A stretch of DNA of 64,000 nucleotides. Origin: Cryptomeria japonica (Eukaryota > Streptophyta > Pinopsida > Cupressales > Cupressaceae). Shown here piece after piece: positions 57,705 through 64,000 of this stretch. Under the pieces are notes generated by a model. That model was not told the DNA's origin. It did no database searches and was given only the letters and a program-made list of their open reading frames with translations. Position numbers and translations under genes: made by a program. The DNA is taken from NCBI RefSeq assembly GCF_030272615.1, contig NC_081413.1:98521239-98585238 (forward strand), given 5' to 3'. The first letter of the stretch is position 1. Each line of letters starts with the position of its first letter.

Positions 57705-60032
57705 ATGTCAAATTCTTCAAGCAATCCCCAAAAATGAAATAGACAAGAAAGACCTCCTCCTGCACAAGCAACACAAGAAAACCCTATTAACATTGCACAA
57801 GAGCAACAAGAAAACCCTCAAAATCCTGAAAATGTTGCTCCTCAACAACCACCACCGCCCTGAAACCCTCCACGTCCTTGATTAGATCATGTAGATGTCA
57901 CACAAGAGGATCTCATCAATTGCCTTACACAAAATAGTGCCCAAATTTGTATATCGATGAATAGGTTGAGGACCTCTAGGCTTGAGTACCACTCAACCCT
58001 TGCCAGAACACTAGAAACAATGGCTAATAGTGCAACTAAAGTATCTAGGGAGGTTACAAAATAGGGTTCATGGAGGGATAGATGTCAAATATTTTATGCG
58101 GATGGTTTGTCATATGATCAAGTGAAGAAAAAGGGCATAGTTAAAGCTGACATATGTGCTCTTTTCACCGACCCTATTACAATAAACAACCTAGAACTAA
58201 ATACGACTCGGTTTCCTATACCTTGGTATTTTCATGCTAGGTTGAAAGATGCTTTTTGGGATAGGTGGTATATGGTCTTTGACCAACCACCTTGTAATAA
58301 TTGGGAGGTGCCTCTATATTTTTTGAGAAAGTTGTATTGTTAGTTTATCCTCGGCGAGAAGTCAAATTACTTTGACATCTGACAATTTCAAGGTAGAGGG
58401 AGAGGCTCTGCATAGGATAGACCTAGGGCCCATAGGGTGGTAGATCCACAACATAGGAGGCGTACAACTCCTAAACCCATGGTTCATGTCACTTTCCCTA
58501 TATCCTTGAAGGAGTCTATGGAATTACAAACTCTTCAGGAAGCTGTATCATTGATTGATGTCATTGTTTAGCATGGTACACAGGTGGTCAGAGTAGAGGA
58601 TGTACCAGCACCTACAACACCTCCTTCATCAGCGACACCTCCTTCATCAGTAGCACCTCTTTCCTCAGTGGCACCTCCTTCATCAACAACACCTCATGCA
58701 TCATTTGGCACAAGCCAGCCCATTCAGCATATGTGCCCCACCTACTAGGGTGTATGTTCTGGTGTAGACACTGATGCAGACGAGGATGGTGGGACATCTC
58801 ATTCATGTACATGTTGCGGGAGTAGATGTCATGCTTCCATTGCAGAGAATGTGGCCCTCACCGATGAACTGCTCAATATGTTGTACCCTCTCTATCAGAC
58901 ACAGGTGTGTTTAATTCTGTTTATGACATGTTATCAATTAAGTGACTAAATCTTATAAAAAGAAATGAATTTTTATTTTTAGAATAATTTAAAGTGACAT
59001 ATAAATAAAATGCATTGCAGGGTGCAACAAGTGGTGGGAGTACACCACATACTATTCATTCGACTCCATGGTCACGAGCAGTTTCGTCACTAGAGGTAAA
59101 GATTTATAAATTTGTTAAAAATATATTTTGTTAATTATATGTATCATTACTTGATATTTTGTAGGGCTTATCAGTGACTGAGATGTCCCAAATTGATGAT
59201 ATCACACTTTCAGCCATTGACTTTGGCCAAGATAGCTATGCGGTACCATTTAGATTTATATATTTTTGACTTAAGTGCTATATTAAATACATGTTGTTTT
59301 CCCTTATGTTAATTTGTTTCCATTAGTTTACCCCACCTGGCTTGAGGACACCTCATGTGAGAAAGCCATCCTCTAGCACTCCGAGGCAGAAAAAGATATC
59401 CTCTTGGACACCCAAATGACAAAAGGTAATTCACTACAATTTAAATTCAATTGTTGAAATGTATTATGATTAAACATGTATATGTAGATATTGATAAATG
59501 CACTTAATTTATTTGTTCTATATACAAAAACATATGGGGTTTATGGAATTAATGAATGCACCTGATGTCGATGAGGTTCAGTAGAGGGAAGAGGTGATAT
59601 CTTCATATTCACTTTGAATTGCATTCTTGCTTATTCAAAATAACTAAATCCTTTTATGTCTAGATCATATGTTATCATTTTTCATATAGGAAATGGTAAT
59701 AGCTGCATCAGATTCGACTAGGCCTCCTAAGGTTACAGGAGAACTATACGAGGCTTCGGTGTGCATTTTTTCTACATATGTTAAAAATATTTGTTTTATC
59801 TAGTTTGTCAACAACTTTGGGTTATTAACTTGTATGATTGTCTTTAAACTATTACAAGCCCCTTCCAAACTTCCTACTATTATTCTACCATTCCATTTTA
59901 GTAGAATTCCTACACATATATTATTCTAGTTAAATCCTTTTGGATCACTTACCATGGATATAGGAAATCATTGTAACTGATTCATCTATGACTTTTCCTC
60001 CTACGAGCACAACACGTCCATCTGAGGCTCCG
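57705..60032 (+). pseudogene. Unidentified seven-exon gene-like unit
   Basis: Exon 1 (57705-58904) is 400 codons in one frame, starting MSNSSSNPQK, with several stops but no frameshift. It contains a Gln/Pro-rich start, a conserved-looking block (58107-58343: LSYDQVKKKGIVKADICALF, DRWYMVFDQPPCNNWEVPLY), a Pro/Ser/Thr repeat and a Cys cluster, SCTCCGSRC (about 58805). Then follow exons 59021-59095 (75 bp), 59165-59242 (78), 59327-59425 (99), about 59525-59593, 59690-59758 (69) and 59964-60032 (69). GT and AG borders are present at all sites except the fourth acceptor. All introns are phase 0. The last two exons are equal in length and alike. Element F interrupts the unit at 60036. I do not recognise the protein. 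Confidence 0.65.
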
Positions 60033-60035
60033 GTA

Positions 60036-61087
60036 TGTTAGGTCCCGAAGGCAACTGAGAGGGGGGGGACTGAATTAGTTGTCCAATATTTAATCAACCA
60101 AAAAAACTTAACCAAATTATTACTTAATACTGGTGAACCAGTCTGTTATATTGGTGGACAGTTTCAACAGATAAATGTAATACCGGTAAAGATTAATGCA
60201 TGAAACAAAAGGACAAAGTCATCCACAACACATAACACCAATATTTGTACGTGGAAACCCTGTAAGGAGAAAAACCACAGTGGGAAACCTTACCCACAAT
60301 CAGATGATACTACTACAGATAGTAAGTGTACATAAATGGGGTATGCACATGTAGAAAGGCCAAGCGCCTAGAGCTCACTGCTCAATCACAAATGGAAGTC
60401 AAACTGACTACAATTGGATGGTTAAATCCAATAAGAATATACTGCTCAAAATAGCATCTTCATATGCTAGATTCAGTACCGGTGTAGTTCTATTATGCTT
60501 TCATAAAAACCTGGCTTCACCTTCAAATGATGACTACATGTATAGCTCTGCTTAATCTTGCATATACCTTCACACCAATATTTTTCACATTCCACACCTG
60601 ATCTTACAAATAAGATCTTACATTTATACCATAACCTAGGACCAATTTTAGTAGGTCGGCTCTACAAGATATTACAATAAAATCATTTAACAAATAATAC
60701 AATATCCGATGCAATAACCGATTCAACATGTTGGCTTAATGCATTTACAACAATAATTAATCATCTCCATAGCATGTCGTGCTGATCTGGAAAAGATAAA
60801 CCTGTCGGTGCATAACCTGGACCTATTTACCGGTAACAACAAATATGCAAATACGAATATGCCAATAACCTATTTTCCAAGTTAAGATGTCCAAACGATG
60901 TCTTTGACATTACCAAGTATTTTCCATGTAATTCCAAGTGTCGATGATCATTATATCATGTCGGTGTACCATTTACCGGTGATTGTGCAAAAGTCACTTG
61001 CTGCCGGTGAATGTTATTGGATCTCCAAAGTGATAGAGTTTTAGTAGGTGTTGACATCAATGACAAAACCATACCAAAATACCAACA
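60036..61087 (-). repeat. 3' LTR of element F (1052 bp)
   Basis: Plus strand TGTTAGGTCCCGAAGGC to TACCAACA. Contains the CTGAGAGGGGGGGG block (60056) and the TGGAAACCC...CCACAGTGGG module (60250-60290). The A LTR (1730-2727) matches its central part. Confidence 0.92.
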
Positions 61088-61490
61088 ATATCCCCCTTTG
61101 GCATTGATGGCAACACAAGATGGAAAAACCATCAAAGTACCAAGATAGAAATGCCAAATACCAAAGTACAAATAAAGCCAACAATCTCCTTAAAGTAACA
61201 ATCTCTCCCCCTGAGAGTAACATGTGTTTCCTTGTGTACCATACCAATCTCTCCCCAAAAGATAATGTTTTTTTCCATAGATATCACTCCCCCTTTGACA
61301 TCAAATGCCAAAGTTATAAAAAAACCAAGTTCATATACAAAATACCAATCAATACAAATATACCAACTACTCCCCCTGTGAAGTAGCTTCCTCATCAAAG
61401 CCGGAGTAAAATATTTCTCTGTGAATTATGTCGGTTGATGACTGACATCAACTTTCTAAGTATCTAGGTGGGGTATGACCCCAAGCTATT
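61088..61490 (-). other. 3' untranslated region and PPT of element F
   Basis: Sense GCCAAAGGGGGATAT abuts the LTR. Further purine tracts in sense occur near 61210, 61255, 61290 and 61370. No coding sequence. Confidence 0.75.
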
Positions 61491-63113
61491 CTCTAAGATA
61501 TTCAAAAGTCTCCTTAGGAAAAGGTTTAGTGAAAATATCTGCAAGTTGTTCTTTAGTATTCACATAAACCAATTTTATTTCTTTTGCTTCAACATTCTCC
61601 CTTAGAAAATTCAATTTGATTGAAACATGTTTTTTTTAGAATGTAATACCAGATTCTTAGATATATCAATTGTTGTTGTGTTGTCACAATAGATAGTTAT
61701 AGGTTCCTTGCATTTTACCTTTAAATCTTTCAACATTTGTTTAAGCCATAGTACCTGTGTGCAGTTAGTTGTTGTTGCAACATATTCTGATTCTGCTATT
61801 GATAAAGATGTACAACTCTATTTCCTACTCAACCAAGAAACTAATCTACTTCCAAGAAAAAATGCTCCGCCGGTGGTGCTTTTTCTATCATCAATATCTC
61901 CTGCCCAATTTGCATCTGTGTATGCACATAGGTCAAAGTTTTCATCTCTAGGATACCATAATCCAAGATTTGTAGTGCCTTGTAAGTACCAAAAAATCCT
62001 TTTTACTGTTAATTCATGATTTTCTCTAGGATTACTCAGAAATATTGAAACAATACATACTGTATTCATTATATTAGGTCTTGTTTGTGTCAAATATAGT
62101 AAACCTCCTATCATAGATTTGTACCTTGTTGGATTAACAAGTGTAGATTCATCCCTTAAAGATAGTTTGTTATCTGTAGTCATAGGTGTGTTCTCCATCC
62201 CAAATTTCTTAAGTAACTCTTTTAAGTATTTAGATTGACTCAAGAATATACCTTTTTCAGTCTGAGAAATCTGCAATCCTAAAAAGAATCTTATTTCACC
62301 AATCATAGACAATTCAAATTCTTGCAGCATTTTAATAGAAAAGTCTTTACACAATCCATCTTCTCCTCCAAAGACTACATCATCAACAAAAACTTCTATA
62401 GCCAAGATGTCATCATTAGTCACTTTATAGTATAAGTTATTGTCAGCATTACCTTTAAAAAAACTAATCTTCAAAAGATACTTATCCAATCTGGCATACC
62501 AAGCTCTCGAAGCTTTCTTTAATCCATACAAAGCTTTCCTTAACCTCCAAACCATATCTTTGCTATCTGTCAAGGAAAATCCATCAGGTTGTTCAATGTA
62601 AACTTCCTCTTTAAGATCTCCATTCAGAAATGCACATTTAATATCCATTTGGTATACTTTGTAGTTCTTGTGTGCTGCAAAGGCCAAAAATAATCTAACA
62701 GCCTCAATTCTAGCTACTGGTGCAAAGGTTTCATTATAGTCAACTCCTTTCTGAGAATATCCCTTACATGCTAGTCTTGCTTTATTTCTGATAACCTTAC
62801 CATCTTCATTAAGTTTGTTTCTGAATACCCATTTGGTTCCAATTACATTTTTATCTTTAGGCTGGGCAACTAATGTCCAAGTGTTCTTTCTCTCAATTTT
62901 CTCTAATTCTTCTTCCATAGCTTTAGTCCAATATTTATCTTCACATGCCTCATTAACTGATGATGGTTCAATTTGAGAAATAAGACATACCTCTTCATTT
63001 GCCAATATTCCTCTTGTCATAACTCCTTTATGCTTGTTTCCAATTATCTGATCTTCAGAATGATTCAGTCTTACATACCGGGGTGTCTTTGTTTGTTGTT
63101 GTTCCTTGGTCAT
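61491..63113 (-). pseudogene. pol: Copia RT and RNase H of element F
   Basis: Open for 431 residues from 63113 to 61818. Contains [80 protein letters not shown], the catalytic [33 protein letters not shown] and RNase H up to [21 protein letters not shown] stop at 61818 and a run of T at 61631-61638 (frameshift) break the last third, which ends with IFTKPFPK-like sequence near 61520. The integrase part lies upstream at 63251 and above. Readthrough of the whole polyprotein is impossible. Confidence 0.92.
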
Positions 63114-63250
63114 AGTGGAATTTTCAGATGATACCAGTGTAACTGGATCTTCACTCTATATCAGTGGATTCAATGTAGGTTCATTTAGAATTTTTGTTGC
63201 TGATTCAGAATCTATATACCTTGAAGTTCCTCTGAATTGTTCATCAATCT

Positions 63251-64000
63251 TTACATTTGTACTCTCAACAATTTTCTGCAATCTCTTGTTAAAACATCTA
63301 TATGCTTTACTCTTAGATGAATAACTATGAAATATTCCTCCATCACTTCTAGGATCAAATTTCCCAATGTACTCATATCTTCTAATGTAACATTTACTTC
63401 CAAAAATTCTGAAATATTTAAGAGTAGGAGTAATACCAAACCATAATTCATGAGGGGTCTTATCGGTTTCACCTTTGATGTGAACTTTGTTGAATGTATA
63501 GACTGTTGTACTTACTGCCTCTCTCCAATATACATGTGGTAGATTTGCTTATGATAACATACTTCTTGTTGCATCCAAGATAGTTCTATTTTTCCTTTCA
63601 ACAACTCCATTCTGTTGTGGTATCCAAGGTACTGATAGCTGTCTGCTGATTCCATTCACTTCACAAAATGCATTAAATTCCTTAGATGTAAATTCACCTC
63701 CTTGATCTGATCTTAAACATTTGATTTTCTTACCGGTTTCATTTTTAACCATTGCTTTGAACAATTTAAACTTTCTAAGTGCCTCTGATTTCTCTTTGAG
63801 AAAAGTAACCCAACACATTCTAGAATAGTCATCAATGATTAGCATGAAATATCTATCACCTTGTAAGCTTTTAGTTCTAGCTGGACCACATAAATCAGTG
63901 TGAATTAAATCAAGAACATTATTGGATTTTTCTGGAATACTTTTGAAACTAGCTCTAACTTGTTTTCCAAATTGACATTCCTTACATACTGTATCGTGAG
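63251..64000 (-). pseudogene. Copia integrase of element F
   Basis: Sense order: CKECQFGKQVRASFKS (near 63985-63940, zinc-binding region), LDLIHTDLCGPAR (63910), [40 protein letters not shown] and PQQNGVVERKNRTI (63845-63580), so the catalytic D, D and E are kept. A stop at 63549 and a frameshift separate the C-terminal part (63540-63251), where WREAVSTTVYTFNKVHIKGE and FGITPTLKYFRIFGSKCYIR are readable across frames. The sequence leaves the window at 64000. Confidence 0.88.

Larger units (their letters stand above)
60036..64000 (-). mobile_element. Element F: Ty1/copia, truncated by window edge
   Basis: Sense order seen: integrase (64000-63251), linker, RT and RNase H (63113-61490), PPT (about 61101-61089) and 3' LTR (61087-60036). 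It is inserted four bases into an intron of the seven-exon unit; CGGTA (60031-60035) would be one copy of the target repeat. Same family as element A. Confidence 0.92.

Overview
This window is intergenic plant DNA made almost entirely of nested, mostly decayed LTR retrotransposons, with one LINE fragment and one unidentified multi-exon gene-like unit. I see no intact host gene, tRNA, rRNA or CRISPR array. The long copia LTRs (0.8-1.6 kb), PBSs complementary to initiator tRNA-Met, a Tat-type gypsy element with two RNase H domains and deep nesting fit a very large plant genome. A gymnosperm (conifer-like) is my best guess, but the sequence does not prove it.

Layout. 1-2727: element A, a deleted minus-strand copia that runs off the left edge. 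2728-19026: an old LTR, D1, split by A, by a plus-strand solo LTR (2995-4494) and by minus-strand copia B (about 4870-18345). B is itself split by a solo LTR (6207-7808, TSD AAAGA) and by the plus-strand non-autonomous element C (11259-17277). 19027-19613: flank plus a 48-bp tandem repeat. 19614-32259: minus-strand copia D, which lacks its 3' end and is split by a complete non-autonomous gypsy element G (21123-28927, TSD CTAAG). 32260-44164: old flank holding a complete copia E (33736-41483, TSD TATCG) and a 5'-truncated LINE (42577-43965, 13-bp TSD). 44165-about 57290: minus-strand Tat-lineage gypsy H. It carries an antisense plant-mobile-domain (PMD) gene between pol and the 3' LTR. 57300-60035: a decayed gene-like unit on the plus strand with seven exons. 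60036-64000: copia F, the same family as A, running off the right edge.

How the parts relate. A, B, D, E and F carry copia gag-PR-INT-RT-RH remnants and could once have been autonomous. C and G keep LTRs, PBS and PPT but code for no reverse transcriptase, so both would have depended on proteins supplied by other elements. H and C each carry an accessory protein outside the usual gag-pol set. Most decay is by point stop codons rather than frameshifts. G has the most similar LTR pair and E also looks young; D1 and the flanks are old.
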